Source: Phymatolithon calcareum (lineage: Eukaryota; Rhodophyta; Florideophyceae; Hapalidiales). From it: 64,000 nt of DNA. Below, piece by piece: positions 1-10,924 of this stretch. Positions within the stretch are counted from its first letter, which is position 1; every line of letters starts with the position of its first letter. The notes beneath the pieces were generated by a model. The model did no database searches and had not been told where the DNA came from. It worked only from the letters and a program-made list of their open reading frames with translations. A program made the position numbers and the translations under genes. The stretch covers positions 1,736,001 to 1,800,000 of the forward strand of contig OZ345367.1 of NCBI GenBank assembly GCA_977006965.1, given 5' to 3'.

Positions 1-388
1 CGCAAGAGCTGAACCAGCTATATGACAGATTAGTGAAAGCGCTTTTTGAACCATGGAGCCAGAAGATATCTACCCCACGGCGGTACGAACCTTTCTGGAA
101 CTCAATCCTTGAGCAAATGAGCAAACGTCGCAAAAACTTTTCGAGAAAGCACGGGAGCTGAATGCAGAGGTGCACTGGCATCGATACGATCAACGCCTCA
201 CGGAGATACGGAAACTGGTAATCAAAAGGAAGAGACAGAAATACCAAGAGTATCTGGAAGATTTGGAAGAAAAAGACGGGTCCAAGGCAATTGAAAAAAT
301 TGCTCCGATGCGAAAACTGCGCGAAAGAAGAACCTCAAGGAACAAGATGAATTGTCGCCCTCTGAAGTAAACGCTGTTCACGGCGCAC

Positions 389-1204
389 GTGTCCCAGAAA
401 TGCCGAGGTATTGGGAAATGGCGTCCAAGACCTTCATACTTTGCCTGTAGTGCTCATATGCGCGACTGTATCAGAAATGCAATCCTCAAAGCTCCGACTA
501 AAAAGGCTCCAGGGCTGGACTGTGTGAAGACGGAAATGATGAAAGTGGATTTGGATAGAACCTCAGACCTCGTATTTGAGCTATGGGCCGCATGCGGGAG
601 ATGCGGAACGCTTTCGGAAGCTTGGATAAAAGCTCTCTTGGTCCTGCTACATGAGAAAGTAGACTATGACGATCCAAAACATTTCAGACCTATATCATTG
701 TTGAGCCAAGTTCGCAAGGTCGTCGAGTCTGCAATAGATACCTTACTCCGCCAAAAGTATAGGAATTACAGCTTTCAGCTGGGGTTCCAAAAATGTAAGA
801 GTACGGAGCTCGCAATTCTGAGGGCACTGGAGCTGCAGAAAAGAGGACAACGTTGCATTGCGGTATATGACCTGACTGCAGCGTACGATGCAGTCCCAGG
901 ACAGTACCTAGAGGAGCAAATGAGAGCGATCCTGACGCAAGACCTTTATCTTATGATCGAGGCGTTCCTGAGGCCATCGTGGGTATCCCTGGTTGCGGAC
1001 CCTCAACAAAGGTGGTTCCTAATTGACAGGGGAGTACCTCAGGGGTCTCCGCTGAATCCCAGTTTATATAATCTGTTCATGGGCGAGTTCGCAGAAAGAA
1101 TAAGCCAAGTCCCACGGGAAATCGCCGATGTCGCCGCAGTTCTATTTGCGGATGACGTGCTCCTAACGGCAAAGTCACCATATGGACTACAGAGAATGTT
1201 AAAT
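389..1204 (+). pseudogene. LINE reverse transcriptase domain, N-terminal and catalytic part
   Basis: The translation shows the ordered non-LTR RT blocks: APGLD near residue 40, HFRPISLLS, a motif A with Asp (AVYDLTAAYD), motif B RGVPQGSPLNP and motif C FADDVLL. The catalytic aspartates are present. The frame ends where the SINE copy entered; the frame can be picked up again after the SINE at 1370. This would copy element RNA into DNA at a nicked target. It is a disrupted copy, not an active enzyme. The upstream endonuclease lies outside the window. Confidence 0.85.
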
Positions 1205-1361
1205 CGCAGTTGCTTCGGGTAGAATCGTCTGATGACGAGCGGCAGGCAGAGAAGAATCGTGTGTTCAATTAGCGTCCTGCCGTAATCTAAGTAGAGGTAA
1301 TAATAGAACCATGTCTTGCTAGCCTCTTAGGGGAATAAAGCATTCATTCATTCATTCAGAC
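1205..1361 (+). mobile_element. 5'-truncated SINE copy inside the LINE RT, with (ATTC)n tail
   Basis: A 157-bp insertion ends in a CATT/ATTC repeat and is flanked by the 8-bp direct repeat TGTTAAAT at 1197-1204 and 1362-1369. Its sequence matches the 3' portion of the minus-strand SINE at 28010-28461, with small differences. Removing it joins the RT sequence on both sides. The truncated 5' end, tail and short target duplication show retroposition after the LINE had landed here. Confidence 0.9.
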
Positions 1362-1636
1362 TGTTAAATATCTCGTCGAAATGGGCCAGAGATAGGCAGA
1401 TGATTTGAAATACGAAAGCAGGGAAGAGTGTAGTTCTTATCTCGGCGGACAAAAGATCTTCCATCTTCAAGCCTTGCAGGACAACAGCTCAGGAAGGTCG
1501 AAGAAGTCTCTTACCTTGGCATGTCACTAAACGACCAGGGAATTACAGACACAAAAATGCTGGAGCGTATCGAACATGCCAAGATCGCTGTGTATCAACT
1601 TAGATCTCTCGGTCTCTCATTACGGGCCTTAGCCCC

Positions 1637-2167
1637 TTGAAAGTAGTCAAGACATACAAGGCGTTGATACAACCAAGGTGGGAGTACGTCATGCACCTGA
1701 CACCATGGACGCCAAGTGTACAGACAGCTATTACAGAAGTAGAGAAGACATTTTTCGCACAAGTGTTTGGCCCAGTCGCAAAAAAACGAACCGCCAAGCT
1801 TCGCCTTCTTTGCCGTATACACAATGTAGAAAACAGGAGACTTGTTTTAGCACTCCGAATGGTGGAGCGAGCCAGAAATAGCAAAAGGAGCCTTTTGGCC
1901 CGCCCAATGAAAGAAAACGACTTTGAGGAATTACAATGGGTGAGTCGAGACATTTCGGCAATGATAACACATGACCCTTTTGACACAGCACTGCCCTATC
2001 TCAAGCAAGGAGTTTCAGCGAAATCACTAAAGGACTTGCTCTTCAAAGGCGAAGGAGACCTCTTGGAGTCCAACAAAAAGAGAAAACTTCCTTTCGATCT
2101 TCCCGGGTTTTCTCGAGTGATCATCCGACTTCCGAGAGCAAGACACCGCCAATTGGCAGTGAAATAG
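1637..2167 (+). pseudogene. LINE family 1 C-terminal extension
   Basis: This 176-codon frame lies downstream of the RT and begins with a sequence typical of the thumb/C-terminal region of non-LTR RT proteins (a YKALIQPRWEY segment). It continues with a basic, Arg-rich region and has no recognisable RNase H. It ends at a TAG just before the 3' UTR. The 1370-1636 stretch that should connect it to the RT is frameshifted but still similar to the copy at 28800-29058. Confidence 0.65.
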
Positions 2168-2734
2168 TCATTCGGGCGTTTCCCCCCGATGAATACCGCA
2201 CTTCTCGAAAATAAATTCGGGGATACCGTACCAGCTCTTATGAATGATCTCACAGAGTACCTTGGAAATACAGCATAACTGAAAAGGAGACTAAGGTGAA
2301 TGAGAAAGCACTCGATCAAGTACTGTTCTTCACAATCGTATTCTACGACGACCTCGAATAGAGCACTAGCCAGCAAGATAAGTTTCTACACCAGTTATGA
2401 AACCGGAGAAGCGAACTCTAAGCTTTTCCTTCCATCCTTCTAGGAGGAGGGTTTTTGCAGCTAGGGCAGCGATTCTAAACTGAAGTCGGCCTGCGCGCAT
2501 CCAACCATAGTAAAGGGCTACAAGAGATGTAGCAACTGAAACACATCTCCCTTACAGTCTCATGAGTGTTGCTGAGGGCGTTTAATAAATTCCAAAATTT
2601 AAAAAAAAGCAAAACCCGAGATAGCTATGGAGTCACGCCGATCAGGAATCCCCTCTTCTGTATCGCCACGACAACCTCTGGCAGCCAAAGAGCACTCTCA
2701 GACATTAAACGTTTGCTCCAAAGTCGTTTTTGAA

Positions 2735-2890
2735 AAAAATTTGAATTTGGAATTTTATTAAGAGCTCTCAGAACACTCATAAGACTGCAAAGGAGAAGCG
2801 TTTCAGCTGCAATTTGTATCTTCGTTAATCTGCTTAGGCTCAATCGTCGTGGACCTAGCTGCAAAAACCCTCATCCGGCGGAGGGCGAAC
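2735..2890 (-). repeat. Inverted copy of the LINE family 1 3' UTR
   Basis: Read on the minus strand, this stretch repeats the plus-strand sequence at 2440-2605. Both contain GGGTTTTTGCAGCTAGG, a CAGTCT-ATGAGTGTT block and a terminal AATAAA. The two copies face each other tail to tail. The same GGTTTTTGCAGCTAGG block occurs once more at about 29868. I read this as a second, heavily 5'-truncated LINE 3' end inserted in the opposite direction. Confidence 0.7.
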
Positions 2891-3583
2891 TGCAGAGTCC
2901 ACTTGTCCAATATCGTAGGAGAGTCAGTAGAGTTTGGTCGAATGTTCTATTCCATGTCGTCTTAGAAGGCAATGGTGAAGAATAGAAATTGGTCGAGTGC
3001 TTATTTTCAATTTAGTCTCCTCTTCGGTTAGCCAGTATCTTCCCGGCACTCTTTGACATTTTTCATAAGGATTGGTACGAAATCACCGAATTTGGATTCG
3101 AGAAGTGTGGTACTCAATGGGGGCAACCGACAGAACACCCATTTTCCCACCAATTGGCAGTGTAGAGCTTCGGGAGTCTAATTGTCGACGAAGTTGATCT
3201 GGGAAGAAGGAGAAGAAAGTAGATTCTTTTTAAAGTTACCAACGCATCTGCTCACGCTTGCGACAGCTTTTTGGGTGTCAAGAAAACTTGGCTCAATTCT
3301 GTCCAGTAATGAGTTTCTACGGTGGTTGTTACACAAAAACCAACCTCTGGTTCCCTGAGGGGCCTCAAGGGGGAAATTAGTCCATGTTTGGGGGTAAAGG
3401 ATTGATTACTCTGCTCTGTAGGGATGTGGGTCGTCGATAGTCTGGAACGTGACCAGGAGCTCGTCCAGTGCTCGCTTAGTCCAGGCACAGTCTTCTTTTA
3501 AGAGTCTGTCCTTCGAGAGTCGGGGAAAAAACGAAGAAAAATATAAAAAGTAAAATCCTCGCCTCGGTTACGACATAGACCCA
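2891..3583. other. No recognisable gene
   Basis: I see only short unsupported frames and no match to the repeats found elsewhere in the window. Confidence 0.5.
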
Positions 3584-3903
3584 GTGGGTTTGTACCTTGA
3601 AACCAAGCTCTCACTGGAACCAATGTGCTCAATGCTTTATTCGAAGACTTCCGTCGAATCCGTCACTTTTGGAAGACAAGCCTTGCGAACTGGGAGAATG
3701 GTGTACATCATCGATGAAGCAAGTGATGCTCAAGCCAATATCGACAAGCGAAGAAGAAAGGAAATTCGCTAGGGTAATCGATATCATCCTCAGCCATACA
3801 GAAAAAGGTGTAGGACTAAGAGCAAAGCAATAAGAGTAGGAATCAAGGTGCCTCTAAACCTCCAGTTGGGTAGTTAGCCGCCTTTACAGTCAACTACAAT
3901 ACT
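3584..3903 (+). repeat. Repeat family R2, copy A (protein-coding remnant)
   Basis: This stretch matches 50861-51712 once the 562-bp hAT in that copy is discounted. Both copies keep a plus-strand protein similarity, with a C-A-x-C motif followed by RR, NPSL(L/V)EDK and SEEERK, which argues that it was coding. The family is not one I recognise. Copy A is the unoccupied version of the site where the hAT at 51024 inserted (around 3776-3789). Confidence 0.65.
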
Positions 3904-4378
3904 TCAAGTGACTGGACGGAGTTCGAAAACTGTAGATAGGAAGGGCCGCTACTGCTCGCCGGTCCTGTGAAACTACACCGATAAACGTCGAGAAAGCAAT
4001 TTCCCGAATGTTTCAGTGTAATTATTCAACTAAACCGCACGTCGTTCACATGTCAATAAGAGTGTAGTAAGCTGCACTTCTCAAAGATGCACTGCAGAAG
4101 AAGTATTCGACGAACGAACGCCGAAGAGAATACATTTCGCTGTCCCCTGACCGAAAGGACAACAACGCGAGCGTCTTTCGCTGTGTCTATTCAACGCAGA
4201 AGGGCGCTGGTGCGGCGGCAACTCTCTCAGTAACTAGTATCCCTGTTGCTTCGGAAACCTCTATCACGTTGCTGACAGATGTACTCGGCATATTCATGAC
4301 TGTTGATATAAATTCTACTCGTACCTTACTTGACCCCCAATCACACATCATGTGAACGGCGCGTACTGAGAAAAGTGG

Positions 4379-4642
4379 TCAACATGAATTTTGTCTACGC
4401 ATTTGATTCCCTGCCACTCCTCCACAATCCTCGACCGCAACACCGAAGTCGGGCATCTTTTTGTCTCTTGTGCGTTCTTCGTCGCTCAGAGTAGCCACAG
4501 GACCATACCTGTCCTCCCTATTCGACGTCGTATCGAACTGAGTCTTCTTCTTGAAACGGTTGCGCAAGGAAGCAATCGAGTTAGACGGTATACGAAGAGA
4601 CGTTGACACGGAGAATCGCCAGAAAAACAAATCGCCCGACAC
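4379..4642 (-). pseudogene. R1 protein remnant, second repeat unit
   Basis: An 87-codon frame with FKKKTQFDTTSNREDRYGPVA and an acidic MPDFGVAVEDCGGVAG stretch. The matching segment in copy B at 30590-31139 reads FKKKTQFDV and MSDFEDEVKDFGGVEG. No known domain is recognised. It appears as a duplicated internal block compared with 4674-5105. Confidence 0.55.
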
Positions 4643-4673
4643 TTTTGAATTACGTTTTCGTTTTCTGAATCAT

Positions 4674-5105
4674 TCATGGATTGGAATAGGTGATTTTGCT
4701 CTGGTCATCGATGTACGTGACTTCAGTTCCAAACCTAACCTTCTTTCGGCCGTGTACCGTCTTTTCCGCCTCTGTTCGCCGGTAGCATGCTCCATCGTAG
4801 TTCTGTCGACAACTTTTGGCCACAGGCGTCACAGGACGATACCTTTCCTCCATACTCGACGTCGTATTAAACTGACGGTTGCGCAAGGAAACAATCGGGG
4901 ATTTCGGTACACGGAGAGACTTTGATATGGAGAATCGCCGGAAAAACAAGCCACCCGACCGCATGTTGGACTGTTTGGGAGATGTTTTCTCCTTCTTCAT
5001 TACTGGATTGGAACGATCTTGTATATCGTTAAGCTTCTTAGGGAAATAGTCCATGTTTTTGTGTGTTATGCCGTGGCTTGCCGTAAGAGAAGGTTCGCTG
5101 GTCAA
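4674..5105 (-). pseudogene. R1 protein remnant, N-terminal unit
   Basis: A 143-codon frame starting MTSEPSLTASHGITHKNMDY. Copy B carries the same N-terminus near 32005 (KPPLAASHGMTHEKHG). It is rich in basic residues and Ser and has no membrane segment. I do not recognise the family; conservation between dispersed copies is the only evidence that it was coding. Confidence 0.55.
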
Positions 5106-5520
5106 TTTATAGGGCTGGGCGGCGCGGAAAGCCAGTGCTGGTATCGTCCCTCATCGTGAATTTACAGATTTATGCGCCGATGAAAGTGCGAGGTATCCAT
5201 CTATTAAAATCGTGGTTATTAGTGGTTCACCAATAAGTCCTCTGTGAGCTGTCTAAATTCAGCACACTGTCTGCTCCATCCAATGCTTGACCTTCGTCAA
5301 TAGCCATCCTTGGAAACTTCAGTCGACGGACTGAATGGTGCAACTAAATTCGTAAATAAATCGGATACCAAGAGTGCTCGAAGAAATGGAAACAATAATT
5401 CGAACAAATGATTTTGAACTGGATGTTTCTGACTGAGGTCGCCACGGGAGAAGTGGTGTAACTTAGCTAAAAGCAAGTTAGGAGAAAGAGTACTTGCCGG
5501 GGCGAGTTGAAATTCCGGGC

Positions 5521-6125
5521 TAACAGACGATGTTCAATTATGGACACACTAGGAGAGAAGATTTCGCAAGTGCCTCTGCAACGAGTTACGCACGAGGACG
5601 CAAGAATTATCAGGTTTGCTGATGATGAGATTCTGCTCGAAGGAAATGAGATTGAATTACTTAACGACTGTACAGACTGAGCGATGGAGACAAGAATGAC
5701 CCAGTCAACCTCGAAATTTTTTTCAAGTTTATGTCTTCGGAAGTCTGTGGGGCTTTAAAAAAAGCCCCACAGACTTTCGAAGATAAGGGCAAGGCTTCCT
5801 CAGATGCTACCTACCTAGTCAACCTCGAAATGCTTCATTATCTCACCGGCGGAAGACGAAAACAAAGTCCGAAACATGAAGCTTGCCCGGGATGTTCTTA
5901 CAGTTGTGGACAAGACAGAATACCTTGGAATCATAATGGACAGCGAAGGAGCAAAAGACGACAAGACTATCAACCTTACCAAGAGAGCTCAAGCATGACT
6001 GAAGATGATGAAGGTACTAGAAATGTTAGAAATATTCAGAACTTTAATAACACTGTTGTGGGAATATGGCATTCACATCTCTCCGGACTCAATGAGAAGC
6101 AGAACCCACGCAACTGATGTGCACG
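5521..6125 (+). pseudogene. LINE reverse transcriptase fragment
   Basis: Around 5540-5650 the plus strand encodes LGEKISQVP followed by the RT motif C IRFADDEILL. After the small insertion at 5718-5816, the frame resumes with a segment (KTEYLGIIMDSEG, TKRAQA) that corresponds to the palm/thumb of LINE RTs. It contains in-frame stops. It probably derives from the same broad RT clade as family 1. Confidence 0.7.
5718..5816 (-). mobile_element. 99-bp retroposed mini-element with internal hairpin
   Basis: The insert is flanked by the perfect 15-bp direct repeat AGTCAACCTCGAAAT at 5703-5717 and 5817-5831. On the minus strand it starts AGGTAGGTAGCATC and ends in an A run. It matches 27680-27760, but carries an extra inverted duplication that forms a hairpin at 5738-5785. 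Removing it restores continuity of the LINE RT remnant. Confidence 0.8.
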
Positions 6126-6551
6126 CTATTTGGGTAATGGACGTCAAGGTAGAGTGAGCAATTGAGCATTCTTTTCCAGACTGAATCCTGGGGATTCAGT
6201 AGAGGCCGGCTCGCATCAAATCTTCTACGAAGACTAGAGAGTGTGAAGGAAGTTGACAAAGACACAGAAGTTAAGAGCGAGCTGCATATGACGAAGAATT
6301 GGCAGAAGGATCAGAAGATGAAACCGTCTAAGAAACCCATGCCCCTGCCAGTGTCTGTGTCCCGAAGAGGGCTTTTGTTGCCACGAAGGATACACTGCCA
6401 CCGGATAGGAAACCTGCTGCGAAGAGCACGGGGGCGAAAAGAAAATAGCCCGCAAATGTCACCACCAGCCCGACGGGGATATATGCTGATTTATTTTAAA
6501 AGCTCCCAAGGCCTCTCTTCAAGAGTAACAGGGCCGCTATTGCACGAATTT
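6126..6551. other. Possible transposon-derived coding remnant, unassigned
   Basis: The plus strand holds a basic, Pro/Lys-rich frame at 6162-6560 and an acidic neighbouring frame. Neither has a recognisable domain nor a copy elsewhere in the window. Confidence 0.3.
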
Positions 6552-6962
6552 CTAAGCTAACGTAGTTTGACTATTCAGTATATCCTTGATTCGTATTTCT
6601 CTCCCAACCAGTGCTCTAGTGAGTCGCTTACATTCATATTCAATTTCAGGACTAATCTTGGATGAAGATAGAATGCGTTGGAGCGCGACCAGCTCGATCA
6701 CGGCTGTGACATCGAAGTATGCACCTAGTACTGATTTCCTCCAAAGAGGTGCTCTGTTGAATATCAGCCGTAGGCATCGCAACCGTGTCGACCTTTCTCT
6801 TACGCGGAGAACCAAGGGTAGATTGTTCGAATCAGTTGGTATCTCGAGCGATCTGCCCTCCTCTTCCTTTGCCCATAACTCAATTATTTCTTTTCGTCGC
6901 CCTTTCTTTGAGACTGAGCCCTCCTCCCCAGCCCGACGCGGATGGACACGATGGGCAGAGTG
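6552..6962 (-). pseudogene. Family Z coding remnant, copy 1
   Basis: The minus strand stays open through a conserved segment: EIIELWAKEE, a LRCLRLIFN block, TAVIELVALQ, YECKRLTRALVGREIRIKDIL and a stop near 6552, followed by GGGAGCTTTTAAA. At least four other copies carry parts of this segment (26610, 33500/34361, 54890-55740, 57815-58045). The family is not recognised. The repeated 3' end suggests a retroelement or an abundant transposon protein. The frame upstream of 6962 is open towards 6968-7195 only through a frameshift. Confidence 0.65.
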
Positions 6963-6967
6963 TTTGA

Positions 6968-7195
6968 TTAGCTTTTGAGAATGTGGTCGGCTTTTGACAG
7001 GGCGAGTTCAGTGGCGTTCTTCACTGCAGAGCCGACGTCATTGACGTCGCGAATCGCAGAGGATGCAGCGACAGGGTGCAGTAGGGGGTCGATGGGCGGC
7101 GCGGAAGACGCGTCGTGGTGGAATAATATCAATTGTTCGCGTTTAAGGCGCATGAAGCGAGCAGTGGATGAGACGATGAGCGTCAGGAATGCCAT
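6968..7195 (-). CDS. Hypothetical short protein with an N-terminal hydrophobic segment
   Basis: A 75-codon minus-strand frame starts MAFLTLIVSSTARFM, a hydrophobic stretch that could act as a signal anchor, and continues with a hydrophilic Ala/Ser/Asp-rich part. The frame is open further upstream without a better Met. The surrounding 6.9-7.3 kb looks more GC-rich than its neighbours. It may be the 5' part of a host gene or of the family Z element that follows it. No homologue is recognised. Confidence 0.3.
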   Translation of the reverse strand: MAFLTLIVSSTARFMRLKREQLILFHHDASSAPPIDPLLHPVAASSAIRDVNDVGSAVKNATELALSKADHILKS

Positions 7196-7571
7196 GAGGC
7201 AGATAGCGGGTGTGGTTTGCCGTGCGATTGTGGGTGGGAGACGACCCTTGCGATTGGCGACGGAACGAAGGTCGCTTTCTTGACGCGGCGGTGTGTATAC
7301 AGCGGGCGGGCATAGGGCAATGTCAAGAATTATATGTGCTCTACGAAATATAGGAGATGATGCGATGTGTCAGCATTTCGAAACGAAAGAGCTTTGTGCA
7401 GCGAGGACCTGATGCTCCAATAATCAGATACACCAGCTCATTAAGCAATACGTATCGACAACATGTGCAAACGTATTTCAAACATTTCATTTTCAAATTC
7501 AATAATTGTGACAACTGAAAATGTATTGGATACTTTTCAATATTGGCATAGAAACATTAACATTATTTCAT

Positions 7572-7637
7572 ATGTTTGCTGTTCGTGATGATCTTTTTCG
7601 TAAATTTTATGAAAAAGATCATCATGGCCAGCAAACA
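7572..7637. repeat. Imperfect palindrome, about 29-bp arms
   Basis: ATGTTTGCTG and GATGATCTTTTTC on the left are matched by their reverse complements on the right around a loop of about 10 nt. A few adjacent mismatches lie mid-stem. Confidence 0.8.
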
Positions 7638-7923
7638 TTGATCTATCAAGATTTAATAATTTGATGGATCAATCAAAGCTATTGAACCAAGATTCATACG
7701 CCAACTGCTTTCAATGCTAACGGCGAACAGGGTGACAAGTCAATGAACTGGTCTATGAACTGGTCTATAGATAGTTCGCCGCAACTACCCTTCACAATCG
7801 TTCATCTCCCCAACCCTGACCGGACAAAGTAAATACTCCATGGCCACCAAGCGCGAGCGATCCCCTTCTACAGATACAACGCACACACAATCTGCGCATC
7901 GCGCTTGGAAACGCGCAACATAC

Positions 7924-8233
7924 TGTGGTGCAATGCTCCGTGAGTCAGTTTTCTTTTATGCTTCCCCCTTTTTGTAAGCAGTCTACTGTATGCTACTGAG
8001 CCTTATAGTCGTAGTGGCCGTCAGTTCCGAGGAGGAACCAAGGAGGTTTTGTGCACTCTGATTCTGGTTCCGACGTTACCTGTTCCCGAGTCCAAGTCAG
8101 TTCGCCGCCATTACCGTTACACGTCCCAAACAGACCGTTATAAGCCCTACCTTTCGCTTTTGCTTGTTTCTCTTCCTTTGTCTTTCCCTTATTATCGTCC
8201 CTCGTCCCGTCCAGACCCCATTACCATCGCACG
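7924..8233 (+). repeat. 5' LTR or its conserved first 310 bp
   Basis: Starts TGTGGTGCAATGCTCC and matches 17171-17480 over its full length, at roughly nine bases in ten by eye. The true 5' LTR may extend to about 9.27 kb, because a TATA box lies at 9235 and a TGG-initiated possible primer site lies near 9275. In that case the right LTR is truncated. Confidence 0.75.
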
Positions 8234-8601
8234 CGCGTGCAGCTTTACAACCCGCAACTCTAACGAGCATTCGAATCCGCTCTGATGTGCTCCGCGAAAG
8301 GAGATTTCGAACCCCTCTCTCGCTGCGGACTCTCCAGGGCTTTGCACGAAAACTGGTCTCCCGACTTAGAAAGGTTCACCTTTCTACCTCTTCGTTCTTC
8401 CCGTACCCGGGAAGTACAATTCCGCGAAGACCCATTATACGTCTTCGCCGCGAACAAACGTTGGCATGTCACCTTCACCGTTGGCCTGCGACGCAAACAT
8501 GCCGAGATCAAAGCGTCAAGAACGTCCCGGAGGACCATCCATGACGTCTAGAACGTCGAACAAGAATTCCCACAAGGGGTCGAATGCCAATTCCGACTGT
8601 C

Positions 8602-8920
8602 GCACTTTGTGACGAACAGTCACTCACGTCACTCATGTGACGTGATCAATACCCCTTATCAACCACAGATACATAGTCAATATCATACCATCCCATCATA
8701 TTGTTACTCCGTTGATCAATCATACTCTATTCCTCCTCGTTACGGTTCCTCAGCCACACGTTACACGTCACGTCACAATCTATCATACATCATGTCACTG
8801 TGACCTCGGCCAAGACCAATTACTATCCTATAATTGTATTGTAATTACCCTAGAGTGACAGATATGTCACGTGACGCGAGACAGAAAGCAGTGGCGAGAC
8901 TGTCACGCGTGACCGCGCCG
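8602..8920. promoter_or_regulatory. Cluster of GTGAC/GTCAC words upstream of the TATA box
   Basis: About thirteen GTGAC or GTCAC pentamers occur here, several in overlapping palindromic forms such as CACGTGAC and GTCACTGTGAC. They lie 300-600 bp upstream of the TATA box. The shape recalls bZIP/CRE-type binding arrays; that function is an inference. Confidence 0.45.
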
Positions 8921-9234
8921 CCGCTCACTAAAGAGCGCGGAGCGCTTTTGAAGATCTTTCTCTCGAGTGCATCATTTTTAGCCAATCTCCACCTTCCATA
9001 GTTCCTTGTCTTACTCCTCATCGTTGTGACCAATGAGCAACCGCCATTGAACCCTCAACGGCTTTCTCATTGCCGATTACTACTGTGGCCAATGATATCC
9101 TGCCATCAGTATCTCTCTCCCCCATATTGACGTTAGACCAATTGTTTTTAGCCATCTATTTGTCCCGTGTGTCTCTTCACATTAGTGTCGACACACCCCT
9201 TTGTTTAGACTCTTCACTATGGTTCTACTTCTAG

Positions 9235-9246
9235 TCTATATAAACC
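9235..9246 (+). promoter_or_regulatory. TATA box of the gypsy element
   Basis: TCTATATAAACC lies about 330 bp upstream of the first gag-like frame, as expected for a retrotransposon promoter. Confidence 0.55.
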
Positions 9247-9576
9247 CTACTTGACCAGCAGTCCTCAAACTCTGGTCAACAGATCTGCCAGCTTGTGCCT
9301 TGAACCCCACACACTTCCGGCGGCGAGTAGGTCGCTCCTGCTCATGGCCACAATTTGCGCAGTCGAGTATCCTCGAGGCAGAGCTCACGTGCATGTGCCA
9401 CCGATCTCGTTTCCATCCTGGGAAAAGCGGAAACTGGCTATCGTGAGCCTGGTAGCGTACACCTTGAACGATGATCCGGACCCAAGCAGGACAATTCCCT
9501 ATCCAGGGACGCCCAAGAGGACGTTCTACACCTGATTGAGTCCCGACTCACGCCAGTTCGTCAGGCTGTTTCATAC

Positions 9577-10924
9577 TTGCAGGACTCGGTGAACATGCTA
9601 ATGTTAAGGACGACTTCCCCCGACGCCGCTCCAGAGGATATACGCAATCTAAGTACAGACGTGAACAGTTTCATGGAAGATCTCCGGACGATTCGAGTCG
9701 ACGTTGAAAATCATGACGAGATGGTGAAAATGTGGCAAAGCACATGTCAAGAAATCCGGGACGCACATGACGGCGATACATCACTGAGCGTCGCTAATTC
9801 GAAGGCTGATTGGAAAACAGTTTTCCAGCACCTGCACAACGGCGAATCGAAATCATTCCCGAAATTTCGTGGAAATCCGTCACTCGAAGCCGAGAAAAGG
9901 GAGGAGATCTAAACATCGCCAGTCCTCCAAGAGCGATAATCGTCGCACACGCCGGATTGACAAGTACCTGGACTCCTCAGAGAGCTCATCGGATAGCGAT
10001 GACAACAGCACGGACGAAAACCCGGAAGACGGCGCGGTTGACGACGATGACGAAAGCTTACGTCAGAGTAGCTCGGATTCTTCAACCGACCGTTCCTACC
10101 GACGCCATGGGCATAGACGGAAAAGCTCACAACGGTACGGATCTCGATCTAGGGAGCGCTCGCGAAACATTACCCCTTCGCGTCGTACGCAAGAATCCAC
10201 ACGGAGAAATAAGGAGGAGGAGAGGAAAGGCCCAAAACACATAGGTCTACACAGCCTTCGCGCCACGAACTCCCGCTACAAAAGGTCTTATCTTATAGGA
10301 CGTACCGACTCGGATCACCTCACAAGATCGCAACTCAAGGGAAACCGGAAAAGCAAAGGACCAGATAAGACGACTGGAGATATCGTCACTATCGAATGTC
10401 CCAATCCTCGTCCTGGACTTCCTATTTCGCTTCGTTCGTGAAGCTGATACACTTCAGACGCCAGGGTAAAAGCTTACGTAGCGCTCCCAAATTACCTCCG
10501 CTGGTTCGCTCTCAGCCAATTTGAATCCATTCGCGATTCATTCTCGACATTGAGTGGCGGTGTTACATGTTAGCCGGAAGCAGTTCAGTACCTGCTCCTA
10601 TCGTTTGCTAACTCATCATCGATACAAACTGCACTGCGAGATTTGCGCGACGTACAGCAACAACACGGGTATGACGAGCCCGATTACAGCACATGGCTGG
10701 ATGTCGCATGCCGTCGAGCTGGTAATGTTTTCACATTGGACGAAAAATGCACGATGTTCGAGTCCGGGCTTGCACCGGAAATACAGCCACTTGTGTCCCG
10801 ACATCGGGAGGCTCATCCAGAGACCAGCTTCCTCGAACTAGTCGAGTTCGCACGAACGGAAGGCTCCGCTAATAGGGCTCTGGTTCGGAAGACAACAACT
10901 TCGCAACGGCACACTACATTGTGA
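9577..10924 (+). pseudogene. Gypsy gag remnant
   Basis: The frames 9577-9912, 9869-10441 and 10643-10924 together look like a broken gag. First comes an amphipathic, coiled-coil-like segment, then a long Ser/Asp/Arg-rich low-complexity region (DSSESSSDSDDNS), then a segment resembling a retrotransposon gag C-terminal core. They overlap in different frames, showing frameshifts. Gag would form the particle around the RNA. Confidence 0.6.

Larger units (their letters stand above)
1..2609 (+). mobile_element. Decayed LINE, family 1 (RT-bearing non-LTR retrotransposon)
   Basis: The copy starts before the window and runs through an RT domain to a 3' UTR ending in AATAAA followed by an A-rich run near 2590-2609. 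Positions 170-370 encode a charged, basic linker of the kind that precedes the RT in non-LTR elements. The RT, its C-terminal extension and the 3' UTR follow in order. The reading frame is broken by stops, frameshifts and a SINE inserted at 1205-1361. Family membership is supported by a second copy of the same RT type at about 28505-29058 and by an inverted copy of the 3' UTR at 2735-2890. The exact 3' end is an estimate. Confidence 0.8.
3917..5480 (-). repeat. Repeat family R1, copy A
   Basis: About 1.6 kb resembles 29890-32480 along most of its length. The conserved reading frames run on the minus strand, with the N-terminus near 5105. The region 4412-4965 contains a local tandem duplication of roughly 300 bp: the same minus-strand protein segment (FFRRFSISKSLR, VSLRNR) appears twice. 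The family is unrecognised; it behaves like a dispersed transposable element with its own protein. Confidence 0.7.
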
